12,648 nt of DNA from JBBSHJ01 sp038253135 (GTDB lineage: Bacteria; Actinomycetota; Actinomycetes; Mycobacteriales; QHCD01). Position 1 is the first letter of the stretch. Each line of letters begins with the position of its first letter. Positions 1 to 6,954 of the stretch are shown here, piece by piece. Made by a program: the position numbers and the translations under genes. The stretch is taken from assembly GCA_038253135.1 (NCBI GenBank), contig JBBSHJ010000095.1, forward strand, positions 1 through 12,648. The letters are read 5' to 3'. The notes under the pieces were generated by a model. The model searched no databases. It was not told the origin of the DNA and saw nothing but the letters and a program-made list of their open reading frames with translations.

Positions 1-174
1 ACGTACTCCTGCACCGTGCACACGGTGCCGGACACTATCTTCACGTCGAGATATCGCGGAATCGGATAGCCGGCGGCGGCTGACCGGCGGAATCTGCGGT
101 GCCTACCTGGCGCGGACCGCAACCGAGCGCTCGCCCGAGGAGTCTGGGCACGGATCGGTGCGAGCGAGCAGCGG

Positions 175-659
175 ATGCGGGACTGCTCCACGATGCTGCC
201 GATCTACGGGCTCGCCGACTGGCCTGGCCCGGTGATGATCGGCGAGTGGGGATGGGAAAACGGCCGGCTGGTGACGGTCGGGATCGCCCACGCAGATCCC
301 ACCGGCGACGGTCCCGCGGTTCAGGTGGCGACCACTATCCTGGAACCGCCGTGGCTTCCCTGCGGATGGCGAGCGCCGAGGCGGCGCGCCACGAGGACGA
401 CGCTCTCCGCCGTCAGCACGAGGCAGATGTCGCCCCGAGCGGGCAGGTCGACCTCCTCGTGGATTCCGCGCCGGTCCGCTTCGAGCTGTGGAATGCGGGC
501 GATCGCTGGTGGGCGGCGACCGCTTACGCCGGCTACGGACTCGTCGTCGAAGCTCGCCGTACGGCGGTAGGTCCCCTCGCGCTAGTGCGCGTGCACGACA
601 TCGAGCCCTACTTCGCCGGTCGCCGCGCCAGCCTGCGCGCCCGTCGAGACGAGGCCTGA
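175..659 (+). pseudogene. Conserved hypothetical protein, broken by a frameshift
   Basis: The protein is readable only by joining two frames. From ATG 175 the first frame gives a coherent N-terminal part (MRDCSTMLPIYGLADWPGPV, then a GEWGWENGRLVTVGIAH stretch) up to about position 345. After that this frame turns into arginine-rich noise. The coherent text continues in another frame with SLRMASAEAARHEDDALRR and WNAGDRWWAATAYAGYGLVV, ending at TGA 657-659. The codon positions of the two parts differ by what a loss of one base (or gain of two) near 340-360 would cause. The joined product would be about 160 residues, soluble, with no signal peptide or membrane segment. I do not recognise a named family, and no catalytic motif stands out. 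Coding-like text runs upstream of 175 in the same frame to a stop at 67-69 but has no ATG or GTG, so the true start is uncertain. A sequencing error is as likely as real decay. Confidence 0.6.
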
Positions 660-760
660 CCGCGCAACCGCGTCCCGATAGTGGATCTCCTCGAACGATC
701 ACGGTCACGTCTACGGGATCTTGACCGCGCTTCGCGTTCGCTGATCCGTTCCTTCTCGAG

Positions 761-1684
761 TCAATCCGCGGGCCGGCGGGCCTGGTTCGCCTCGCGCATG
801 ACCGCCCAGGCGTCCGCCACCGGACCGACGTGCCCGAGCTTGTCGGGGTTGATCACCGAGCGGATCGTCTGGATCCGCCCGTCGAGTACGTCAAGCGCCC
901 AGGTAGTGAGCACCTTGTCGTCCCGGTCGCGGAAGATCGCGCCCGGCTGGCCGTTCACCTCGTGCGGCTCCACCACGACACCGATCCGGACCAGGGGCGG
1001 GACGATCGCCGTGAGCACCCGGGCCACCTTCTCGGCGCCGATGACGCTTCTGGCCCACTGCGGGGCCTTGCCGCCGCCGTCCCCGACCATCTGAACGTCA
1101 GCGGCGAGCAGCTCCCGCAACCCGGCGACGTCCCCCTCGCTGAACGCGTCGAAGAACCGCGCCGCCAGCTCATCGCGCTCCCGGCGGTCCGCCTCGAACC
1201 GAGGACGTCCCGACTCCATGTGGCGCCGCGCCCGCACCGCGAGCTGGCGGCACGCCGCCTCCGAACGCCCCACCGCCGACGCGACCTCACCGAAGCCGAA
1301 CCCGAACACCTCCCGCAGCACGAAGACGGCCCGCTCGAGCGGGCTGAGCCGCTCGAGCAGCAACAGGGCGGCCATCGACACCGAGTCGGCCAGCTCCGCC
1401 GAGCGCTCCGGGTCCTCGTAGGGATCGGTGAGCAGCGGCTCGGGGAACCACGGCCCGACGTACTCCTCCCTCCGGCGGCGGGCCGAGCGCAGCACGTCGA
1501 TCGAGATCCGGGTGACGACGGCCGAGAGGAATGCCTTGGTCGACGTGGGTTGTGTCGGGGAGGCCTCGTAGCGCAGCCAGGTGTCCTGGACCGCGTCCTC
1601 GGCCTCGCTCACGCTGCCGAGGATCCGGTAGGCGATCGCGAACAGCAGCGGCCGCAGCGCCTGGAACTCCTCGGCCCGGCTCAT
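761..1684 (-). CDS. sigJ: ECF41-type RNA polymerase sigma factor (SigJ-like)
   Basis: This is an extracytoplasmic-function sigma factor that directs RNA polymerase to a small set of promoters. Residues 1 to about 75 form the sigma-2 domain (DAVQDTWLR, then a basic helix ending SARRRREE). About residues 105-155 form sigma-4, with the recognition helix SEAACRQLAVRARRH. The rest is a SnoaL-like C-terminal domain of about 140 residues. The three ECF41 signature motifs are visible: WFPEP (79-83) in the linker, for the usual WLPEP, and DGGGK (202-206) and NPDKL (279-283) in the extension. In ECF41 proteins this extension replaces a separate anti-sigma factor and tunes activity from within. The length of 307 residues is normal. 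The start is ATG 1684 with a GGGGA core just upstream. The gene follows the epimerase gene by 55 bases on the same strand, the expected ECF41-COE pairing. Family assignment is firm; the inducing signal is unknown. Confidence 0.93.
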   Translation of the reverse strand: MSRAEEFQALRPLLFAIAYRILGSVSEAEDAVQDTWLRYEASPTQPTSTKAFLSAVVTRISIDVLRSARRRREEYVGPWFPEPLLTDPYEDPERSAELADSVSMAALLLLERLSPLERAVFVLREVFGFGFGEVASAVGRSEAACRQLAVRARRHMESGRPRFEADRRERDELAARFFDAFSEGDVAGLRELLAADVQMVGDGGGKAPQWARSVIGAEKVARVLTAIVPPLVRIGVVVEPHEVNGQPGAIFRDRDDKVLTTWALDVLDGRIQTIRSVINPDKLGHVGPVADAWAVMREANQARRPAD

Positions 1685-1739
1685 CGGGGTCCCCGCGGAA
1701 ACGCGGAGTGCCCCTCGCGAAGCATCTCGTGGGGTGAGC

Positions 1740-2669
1740 TCACTCCAGCTCTTCCTTGAAACCCTGCCGCCACGAGGGGTAGCGCAGCTCCCAGCCGAGC
1801 TCCCGCTTGGCCTTGGCGTTGGAGAAACCGCGCCCCTCGGTCATCATCATCACCACCATTTCCCCGGCCAGCAGCCGGGCCAGCCACGTGGGGACCCGCA
1901 TCGGTCGCTTCGCACCCGCGCACGCAGCCAGATAAGGCAGCCACTCGCTGACCGGGGCCGGCTCGTCGTCGACGATGTTGAACACGCCCCTCGCCTGTTG
2001 TTCCACGGCCAGGACGGTAGCGCTTGCCGCATCATCGAGATGCACCCACGAGAAGTAGCCGGTGCCGCCCCCGACGAGCGGTAACTTTCGCTTGCGCACG
2101 AGCTCGACCTGGTCGTCGGTGGCGCCCGGCCCGTAGAACCCGCCGTACCGCAGGACCGTACCACCGGCCTTGACGACCACGTCCTCGAGGTGCCTGATCG
2201 CCTCCGCCCCCTTGCGCCCGCCCGTCAGGCCCGGGTCCAGCGGGTCCTCCTCGGTCTTCACCCATCCGCCCTCGCGGATGCCGTTCATGCTGCTGAAGCC
2301 CTGCGCGACGAAGTGGGATACGCCGGTCGCCTCGGCGGCAGCCAGCAGGTGGTCCGTCCCCTCAGAGCGCAGCCGGGTGGTGGTTGCGAAAAACCGGTCC
2401 GGGTGCTTCAGATCGGGCTTGCCAGCATGAGCGGGACTGAGGCCGGTCATCTGGTGCACGATCGTGTCCGGCCGGGCCGCGGCCACCGCCTCACCGACCG
2501 ACACCGCATCCAGCCCGTTCATCACGACACCATCTGCGCCCAGCTGCTCCACCAAGCCCAACTTGGCCGCACTCGTCGTCGTAGCCGTCACCTTGTGGCC
2601 CCGGGCCACGAGCTGCGGCACCAGCCGCTGCCCCATAACCCCGGCCCCGCCTGCCACGAACACCCGCAT
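1740..2669 (-). CDS. NAD(P)-dependent epimerase/dehydratase-type oxidoreductase (atypical SDR), ECF41 partner
   Basis: This is a cytoplasmic Rossmann-fold protein of 309 residues. It opens with a beta strand and the nucleotide motif GGAGVMG (residues 7-13), followed by VTATTTSAAKLGLVEQLGAD, typical of NAD(P)-binding extended or atypical SDRs. Further on come FVAQGFSSMNG, a YGGFYGPGA loop, the WVHLDDAA motif and a C-terminal NAKAKRELGW segment, all usual in this family. I see no clear YxxxK pair, so the reaction is unassigned. The ORF could begin at 2741, but that would overlap the ECF41 promoter. ATG 2669 is preferred because GGAAGG (2683-2678) lies 8 bases upstream; ATG 2675 is second choice. 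The sigma factor gene follows by 55 bases. ECF41 genes are typically linked to a carboxymuconolactone decarboxylase, oxidoreductase or epimerase (the COE group), and this gene is the epimerase-type partner. Substrate unknown. Confidence 0.88.
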   Translation of the reverse strand: MRVFVAGGAGVMGQRLVPQLVARGHKVTATTTSAAKLGLVEQLGADGVVMNGLDAVSVGEAVAAARPDTIVHQMTGLSPAHAGKPDLKHPDRFFATTTRLRSEGTDHLLAAAEATGVSHFVAQGFSSMNGIREGGWVKTEEDPLDPGLTGGRKGAEAIRHLEDVVVKAGGTVLRYGGFYGPGATDDQVELVRKRKLPLVGGGTGYFSWVHLDDAASATVLAVEQQARGVFNIVDDEPAPVSEWLPYLAACAGAKRPMRVPTWLARLLAGEMVVMMMTEGRGFSNAKAKRELGWELRYPSWRQGFKEELE

Positions 2670-2677
2670 GACCATCA

Positions 2678-2683
2678 CCTTCC
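2678..2683 (-). promoter_or_regulatory. Ribosome binding site fixing the epimerase start
   Basis: GGAAGG on the minus strand sits 8 bases before ATG 2669. It lies only two bases before the alternative ATG 2675, too close to serve that codon. This supports starting the epimerase at 2669, downstream of the ECF41 promoter. Confidence 0.55.
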
Positions 2684-2712
2684 CGATTTCAGAAATTGAC
2701 CCTCTCCCCCGA

Positions 2713-2740
2713 GACGAGACAGCCCCGGCCGTCTGTGACA
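2713..2740 (-). promoter_or_regulatory. Candidate ECF41-dependent promoter of the epimerase-sigma operon
   Basis: Read on the minus strand, TGTCACA occupies 2740-2734 and CGTC occupies 2716-2713, with 17 bases between. These match the published ECF41 target promoter (-35 TGTCACA, -10 CGTC, 16-17 base spacer). Transcription would start near 2705, giving a 5' leader of about 35 bases before ATG 2669. Because the downstream operon encodes an ECF41 sigma factor itself, the arrangement predicts autoregulation. The match is read directly from sequence; activity is inferred. Confidence 0.8.
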
Positions 2741-2741
2741 T

Positions 2742-3039
2742 GGGCAGCGACCACAGTGGGGAGCAGTGACCGAGCCAAATCTGGCCGGCCGTTGTGGTGA
2801 GCCGCCGAGTAGTGGCAGGGTCAGCGCGCAGGCATGCGTGACACCCGGAGCCAGGTGCCGGTTTCGTACGCCGTTGCCGGAGCGCACCGAGGTGTCCGTG
2901 GTCGGGTGGAAGCGGATGACCGGGGTGGCCGGCGGCTGGCCGACTGCAGCGAACGCAGTACGGACGAGAGCGGCTGACGACGGCGTACGCGATGGCGCGC
3001 CACCCTCAGCTGCGCGACCGCGGGGCTGGGACGGGTCTG
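2742..3039. other. Gene-free stretch between the ECF41 promoter and the GNAT pseudogene
   Basis: About 300 bases with no convincing gene. An open frame runs plus-strand from GTG 2766 to 3050, but its product is low-complexity, rich in G, R, A and P, and shows no family features. A 48-codon frame from ATG 2833 lacks a ribosome binding site. The stretch contains the upstream side of the ECF41 promoter at its left edge and whatever drives the acetyltransferase gene at its right edge. I see no clear plus-strand promoter. Confidence 0.5.
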
Positions 3040-3791
3040 ATGGCCAATAAAGACGGCACTTCGCGACGAAGGAACTGTCGAAGCGCACCTGGGCTGATTT
3101 CGAGCGGTTTTTCTCCCAGGTCGGTGGCGGCTGGTGCGCGTGCATGTTGCATCCCCGCGGCGGGCATCTTGCCAACATCGGCAGGGACTTCGCGCGCCGA
3201 GAAGACCGGTTGGCGCAGAACCTGCGGGAGATGAAACAGCGGGTATGGCAGGACCACGCGCACGGCATCCTTGTCTACGCCGACGGGGAACCGGTCGGAT
3301 GGTGCCAGTTCGGGCCGGTGGCCGAGCTGCCGCTGGCTCCGACCAGCAAGACACACGAGTCCTTGCTGGCCAGGGATCCCACCTCCGAGTGACGCATCAC
3401 CTGCTTCCTCACCGACATCACTTACCGCCGCCAGGGTGTCGCGAGCCTCGCGCTGGACGCGGCGGTGGAGGCGATCCGGACCCGCGGCGGCGGCTGGATC
3501 GAGGCCACGCCCATCGCCTTCACCCACCCCGATCCGCTGCTGCCCAAGCTGAGGAAGACTTACGGATGGCGCTCTCAGCAGGTCGTGGACCACCTGAAGG
3601 CGTGGCCCGAAATCGACGTCCCTGGGGTCGGCCCGGTCAAGGCAACCCACGTCACCGCCAAGACCGCCCACTACAAGGGCACCATGTCTATGTTCGAACG
3701 GCTGGGCTTCACGCCGATCAATCGCGACGATCAAGAGCGCTCGTGGTGGTGGGTGCCATCCGAGCAGGTTGTCATGCGGCTCAAGGTCTGA
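3040..3791 (+). pseudogene. GNAT-family N-acetyltransferase, interrupted by an in-frame TGA
   Basis: One frame reads as a complete GNAT-type protein. It has an N-terminal ELSKRTWADFERFFSQ helix, a GGGWCACML segment and the strand YADGEPVGWCQFGP. The acetyl-CoA loop region is ITYRRQGVASLALDAAV (the R/Q-x-x-G-x-A signature), with a C-terminal MFERLGFTPI strand-turn typical of the fold. The frame is cut by TGA at 3390-3392, between TSE and RITCFLTD. Relatives commonly have a tryptophan there (WxITCF), so a TGG to TGA change is likely. The N-terminus is also damaged: ATG 3040 (MANKDGT) is in a different frame from the body, whose frame is open only from 3051 and has no ATG or GTG before 3144. The offset fits one lost base near 3050. 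An intact product would be about 250 residues that acetylate an unidentified amine. Separately translatable fragments could start at 3144 and 3465. Confidence 0.75.
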
Positions 3792-3859
3792 CGTCGATCG
3801 GCCTGCGGGCCGCCGCTGACGGGCCGATGAAACTGCGTGACTCGGGCGGGCGGGGATGC

Positions 3860-4714
3860 TCAGCGGGTCCAGAAATCTGCCGGGTGGCGCCCTGGCCGGA
3901 ATCCGACGTACTCGACCATAGCCACCGCTTCCGGAAAGTTGCCGGCCAGCCGATGCGGTTGATGTGCGTCGCTTCCAAAGGTGATAGCCCGGCCACCTTC
4001 TTCGCTCCACCACTGTGGGATCCATGGACGGAGTGGACCGCCGACGTTCATCTCCAGCGCGCGCTCACTGTGGGCCAGCGTGCGCATGGCGTGACGAAAG
4101 CTCCCCTCGAACCGTTTCGGGTCGAATGGTCCGATCTCGTCTTCTGGCCAGTAACGGACGGCGTAGTCGATGTGGGTGAGCACTTCGAACGCGTCTGAGC
4201 CCTCGATCATGCGAGAGACCTCGGCCAGGTACTCCCAGATCACTTTGTCGGCCGGCCACAACCGATACAGGCTGGGCGGCTCATAGCGGTGTTCGCCGAC
4301 CTGCAAGGTATGCAACGAGCCGTTGACTCTGTCCAGCTCAGAAATGTCCAGCAGTTGTGCGGCCGCTGCGCGGTCGCGGTGCGGCTGACCGAACTCCACT
4401 CCGGTGAGGATCTGAAGGTCCGGAAACTCCTGTCGGCAGCGCTCGATGCATTCCAGGTAGCCATCGACGTCCAACGCAGGAGGTACCAGCGTCCCATCGG
4501 GGCCGACCAACACGGTCAGGTAATCGAGTAGGTCTCTGGTGTCGACTTGCCATCCAACAAGGTCGAGATGATCGGTGAAGACGACGGCTGGAAGGCCGAT
4601 TTTCACCGCTCGCTCGCAGGTTCGCTGCATGCTCCCGGTGGCGGTCGGTGACGTTGGACCGCCGGTGTCCCAGGAGTACTCGCTGTGCACATGGGTGTCC
4701 GCTGGAAGTGACAT
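3860..4714 (-). CDS. PHP-domain phosphoesterase (histidinol-phosphatase family)
   Basis: This is a 284-residue cytoplasmic metal-dependent phosphoesterase of the PHP superfamily, closest in layout to HisK/HisJ-type histidinol phosphatases. The metal-binding motifs appear in order: DTHVHSEYSWD (His8 and His10), FTDHLD (Asp48, His49), TGVEFG (Glu near 107), NGSLH (His near 135), LTHID (near 195) and the C-terminal GSDAHQP (Asp and His near 253-255). All expected ligands are present, so the enzyme looks active. The start is ATG 4714, immediately before the first PHP strand; a GAGAG/GGGGA purine tract precedes it. No histidine-biosynthesis genes are nearby, so histidinol phosphate as substrate is only a family-based guess. 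Other PHP proteins cleave nucleotides or other phosphate esters. The gene converges on the broken acetyltransferase, and its start is followed by the ABC transporter remnant. Confidence 0.85.
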   Translation of the reverse strand: MSLPADTHVHSEYSWDTGGPTSPTATGSMQRTCERAVKIGLPAVVFTDHLDLVGWQVDTRDLLDYLTVLVGPDGTLVPPALDVDGYLECIERCRQEFPDLQILTGVEFGQPHRDRAAAAQLLDISELDRVNGSLHTLQVGEHRYEPPSLYRLWPADKVIWEYLAEVSRMIEGSDAFEVLTHIDYAVRYWPEDEIGPFDPKRFEGSFRHAMRTLAHSERALEMNVGGPLRPWIPQWWSEEGGRAITFGSDAHQPHRLAGNFPEAVAMVEYVGFRPGRHPADFWTR

Positions 4715-4773
4715 GTCCCCACTCTCACACGGTGGCTGTCCCCGTCAGCGGTTGCCGATCCGGACCGGATGCG

Positions 4774-4866
4774 GGCTTGATTATTGTGGACGGTCTCTCG
4801 ACCGTGCTTATGGCGCATCGCATTGCCGTGCTCGACAAAGGCAGAGTCCTCGCGACCGGCAGTTCG
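4774..4866 (+). pseudogene. Remnant of an ABC exporter ATPase C-terminus
   Basis: About 31 codons in one plus-strand frame (LIIVDGLSTVLMAHRIAVLD, then KGRVLATGS) closely resemble the end of MsbA/MDR-type ABC ATPase domains, where the H-loop (AHRLSTV) is followed by DRIxVLDxGRxxxxG. The catalytic histidine position has become Asp (VDGLST for AHRLST). No Walker A, signature motif, Walker B or membrane domain can be found on either side, and the upstream sequence is the start of the PHP gene on the other strand. This looks like the last scrap of a deleted gene. Its stop has been lost, so the frame drifts into arginine-rich sequence after about 4870. Confidence 0.55.
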
Positions 4867-4918
4867 GCGCGACGAGGGTCGAAAGGCAGGTCGGTGGCGG
4901 GTCGATGCGGGCGCGAGC

Positions 4919-5734
4919 TCAGGTGGGACGAAGCGCGGCGACGAGCTCGGCCAGGAACACCGCCACGCCCGCCGGGCCGTCGAGCACCAGGTCGGCCCGC
5001 TCCTCGAGCTCGGGTACGTCGCCGGAGGCCGCGCACACGGTCAGCCCCGGGACGCCGTCGCGGCGCAGGCGCTCGACCGCCTCGAAGGCGGGGACGTCCC
5101 CGATGTCATCACCGGCGAAGAGCACCGAGCGCGCCCCCGTCTCGGCGCGCAGCCGGCGTACCGCCTCGCCCTTGTCCGGACCGGGCGCGCGCATCTCGAC
5201 GACCATCCGGCCGTCCTCCGCGTGCAGCCCGTGCTCGGCGGCGGCGGCCATGAGCCGCGGGCGGAGCCGGGCCAGCTCGCCGACCGGATCGGCGGAGCGA
5301 CGCGTGTGCACGACGAGACCGAGACCCTTGTCCTCGACCCAGATGGCCGGATCGGAACCGGCCAGGATCCCCGGCAGGGCGCGCCGGAGCGCATCCACAC
5401 CGGGCGGTTCGGGCGGCTCGATCAGCGTGCCGCCCTCCCACCGCTGCGCGCCGTACTGCCCCTCGACGATCACCCCCGGGATGTCCGCCAGCCGGCCGAG
5501 ATCCACGGCCTGAGCGGCCGGGCGGCCGGTGATGACGACGACCCGGCGGACATAGCCCGCCAGCTCGACGACGGATGCCTTGGTGGTGGCGGGGATCGAG
5601 CTCGTCTCCGGGTCGAGCACCAGCGGCGCGAGGGTGCCGTCGAAGTCGAACCCGGCCAGGCAGTCGCGCGGGTGGTCGACGATCTCGGCGAGCCCGGCCC
5701 GGCCGGTCTGGGTGTGCGGAGCCGGCAAGGGCAC
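4919..5734 (-). CDS. otsB: Trehalose-6-phosphate phosphatase (OtsB)
   Basis: This is a 271-residue HAD-superfamily enzyme that removes phosphate from trehalose 6-phosphate to give trehalose, the last step of the OtsA-OtsB route, in the cytoplasm. HAD motif I is FDFDGTL (nucleophile Asp30, acid/base Asp32), motif II is VITGRP and motif IV is FAGDDIGDVPAFE. The T6P-phosphatase signatures GQYGAQRWEGG and VEDKGLGLVVHTRR are also present, and these separate it from other HAD enzymes. The start is GTG 5734, with AAGGAG at 5747-5742 seven bases upstream, an excellent ribosome binding site. It lies 89 bases downstream of the cation transporter gene on the same strand and may share its transcript. No trehalose-6-phosphate synthase (OtsA) is in the window, so the partner must lie elsewhere. 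Confidence 0.93.
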   Translation of the reverse strand: MPLPAPHTQTGRAGLAEIVDHPRDCLAGFDFDGTLAPLVLDPETSSIPATTKASVVELAGYVRRVVVITGRPAAQAVDLGRLADIPGVIVEGQYGAQRWEGGTLIEPPEPPGVDALRRALPGILAGSDPAIWVEDKGLGLVVHTRRSADPVGELARLRPRLMAAAAEHGLHAEDGRMVVEMRAPGPDKGEAVRRLRAETGARSVLFAGDDIGDVPAFEAVERLRRDGVPGLTVCAASGDVPELEERADLVLDGPAGVAVFLAELVAALRPT

Positions 5735-5823
5735 GGCAGGACTCCTTCGTCAGCGACTCCGGACGACAGTGGACAAGCCCGGACGGTGCGAACGTACCGA
5801 ACCGCATCGGTCCGGCCGGGCGC

Positions 5824-6744
5824 TCACTCGTGCTTGCGTGGTCCCACCGAGGGCGACGGCAACGGCTGGACCCGGCCACCGTGATCGACCTGCACGGTGG
5901 TGTGCGTGATGCCGTACGACGCCAGCAGATCCTCGACGGCTTCGCGGCGCTCGTGACAGTCCTCGTCGACGTCGACCAGCAGGTGGACCGAGGCCGCCGG
6001 GAAACCCGACGTGACCTCCCAGACATGCAGATCGTGTACGTCGGTCACCCCGGGCATCGCGTGCAGGTCGGCGTCGATGCGGGCCGGGTCGATGCCGCGC
6101 GGCGCCGCCTCGAGGAAGATCCGGCCTGATTCGCGCAGCAACGACCAGGCCGACCGGGTCATCAGGGCGGCGACCACGAGCGCGGCGGCCACGTCGAACC
6201 GGGCGATGCCGGTCAGGGCCACGATCGCACCCGCCACCGCCGTGGCGATGAAGGCGTACAGGTCGGTGACGACGTGCTGGAAGACGCCCTCGACGCCGAG
6301 ATTGGACCGGTCGGCGCCGGCGACGAGCCGGACCGCCGCGAGGTTGACGACGACGCCGGCCACCGCCGTTACGACGACCGCCCAGCCGGCGACCTCGTCC
6401 GGCGAGATGAGGCGGCGAACCGCCTCGACCACGACGAAGACCACCATGGCGGCCAGCGTGATGCCGTTGACCTGGGCGGAAACGATCTCGGCCCGCCGCA
6501 GCCCGAAGGTGTAGGCACCGCGGGGTGGCCGGCGGGCGATCCGCAACGCCGCCAGGGCCAACGCGATCGCGGCCGCGTCGGTGAGCAGGTGCCCGGCATC
6601 GGCGATCAGGGCCAGCGAGCCGACGATCAGCCCGACGACGACCTCGGCCACCATGAAGCCCACAATCAGGGCGAGCGCCCCGACGAGCGGCCCGCGGCGC
6701 GGGTCCGCGCCGACGGCAGGGCCGTGCGGGTGAAAGTGGCCCAC
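5824..6744 (-). CDS. Cation diffusion facilitator transporter (Zn2+-type, CzcD/ZitB-like)
   Basis: This 306-residue inner-membrane antiporter exports divalent metal, probably zinc, in exchange for protons. A His-containing N-terminus (VGHFHPHG) is followed by six hydrophobic segments between about residues 20 and 200. Helix 2 holds IADAGHLLTDA (Asp49, His52, Asp56) and helix 5 holds QHVVTDLYAF (His157, Asp161). The His-Asp pairs in both helices form the tetrahedral site typical of zinc-selective members. The C-terminal cytoplasmic domain includes VTDVHDLHVWEVTSG and a final DVDEDCHERREAVEDLL helix. I chose GTG 6744 because GAGGGAG lies 7 bases upstream and the protein then begins with the family's usual GH-rich motif. 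ATG 6771 would add nine residues with a poorer site. The frame stays open much further upstream, but that part is antisense to the dioxygenase gene. The gene is divergent from the sugar operon. Confidence 0.92.
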   Translation of the reverse strand: MGHFHPHGPAVGADPRRGPLVGALALIVGFMVAEVVVGLIVGSLALIADAGHLLTDAAAIALALAALRIARRPPRGAYTFGLRRAEIVSAQVNGITLAAMVVFVVVEAVRRLISPDEVAGWAVVVTAVAGVVVNLAAVRLVAGADRSNLGVEGVFQHVVTDLYAFIATAVAGAIVALTGIARFDVAAALVVAALMTRSAWSLLRESGRIFLEAAPRGIDPARIDADLHAMPGVTDVHDLHVWEVTSGFPAASVHLLVDVDEDCHERREAVEDLLASYGITHTTVQVDHGGRVQPLPSPSVGPRKHE

Positions 6745-6751
6745 CGAAGCG

Positions 6752-6758
6752 CTCCCTC
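6752..6758 (-). promoter_or_regulatory. Ribosome binding site fixing the transporter start
   Basis: GAGGGAG on the minus strand ends 7 bases before GTG 6744. No comparable site precedes ATG 6771, so it decides in favour of the shorter protein. Confidence 0.6.
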
Positions 6759-6802
6759 GTCGCGGGAACATGAGGACTAGCTCATACCTTGTCGGTTCCA
6801 TC

Positions 6803-6829
6803 CTTGCCGCGCGGGCAGGGACCGGCAAG
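6803..6829. promoter_or_regulatory. Inverted repeat in the divergent intergenic region, possible operator
   Basis: CTTGCCG (6803-6809) and CGGCAAG (6823-6829) form a perfect 7-base inverted repeat with a 13-base spacer, so the arm centres are about two helical turns apart. It lies in the 210-base region between the transporter (minus) and the dioxygenase operon (plus), where an operator for either is expected. A pair of GTCAAC direct repeats (6841 and 6875) and a GTGTGTGT/ACACACAC pair (6858 and 6909) lie further toward the operon. No regulator gene is in the window and I see no confident -35/-10 pair. In DNA this GC-rich the repeat could be chance. Confidence 0.3.
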
Positions 6830-6954
6830 CAGCCGGGTCCGTCAACTGCGCACCGACGTGTGTGTCCGGGGCCGGTCAACGCAAGGGGTCGCGCCCGCGG
6901 CTCACCGCACACACACTCGACACCGACGGGACGGCGTACCAGCGGAGAGCAACT

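Noticed and set aside
1..69. A 22-codon open end in one frame (stop at 67-69), as the tail of an upstream gene.
   Set aside because: Too short to judge and not recognisable; it may equally be non-coding.
830..1759. A 309-codon plus-strand open frame opposite the sigma factor gene.
   Set aside because: It is a GC-rich shadow: the product is rich in H, R, P and L with no domain, while the minus strand encodes a clear ECF41 sigma factor.
1842..1859. The plus strand reads catcatcatcaccaccat, six His codons, like an engineered tag.
   Set aside because: It lies inside the minus-strand epimerase gene, where it encodes the Met/Val run of EMVVMMMTEGRG, followed by the family-typical NAKAKRELGW. There is no vector context.
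2766..3050. A 94-codon plus-strand frame starting with GTG, as a possible small gene.
   Set aside because: Low-complexity product with no family features and no ribosome binding site at the expected distance.
4784..5884. A 366-codon plus-strand open frame across the OtsB gene.
   Set aside because: It is a shadow of OtsB. The product is arginine- and histidine-rich with no recognisable fold.
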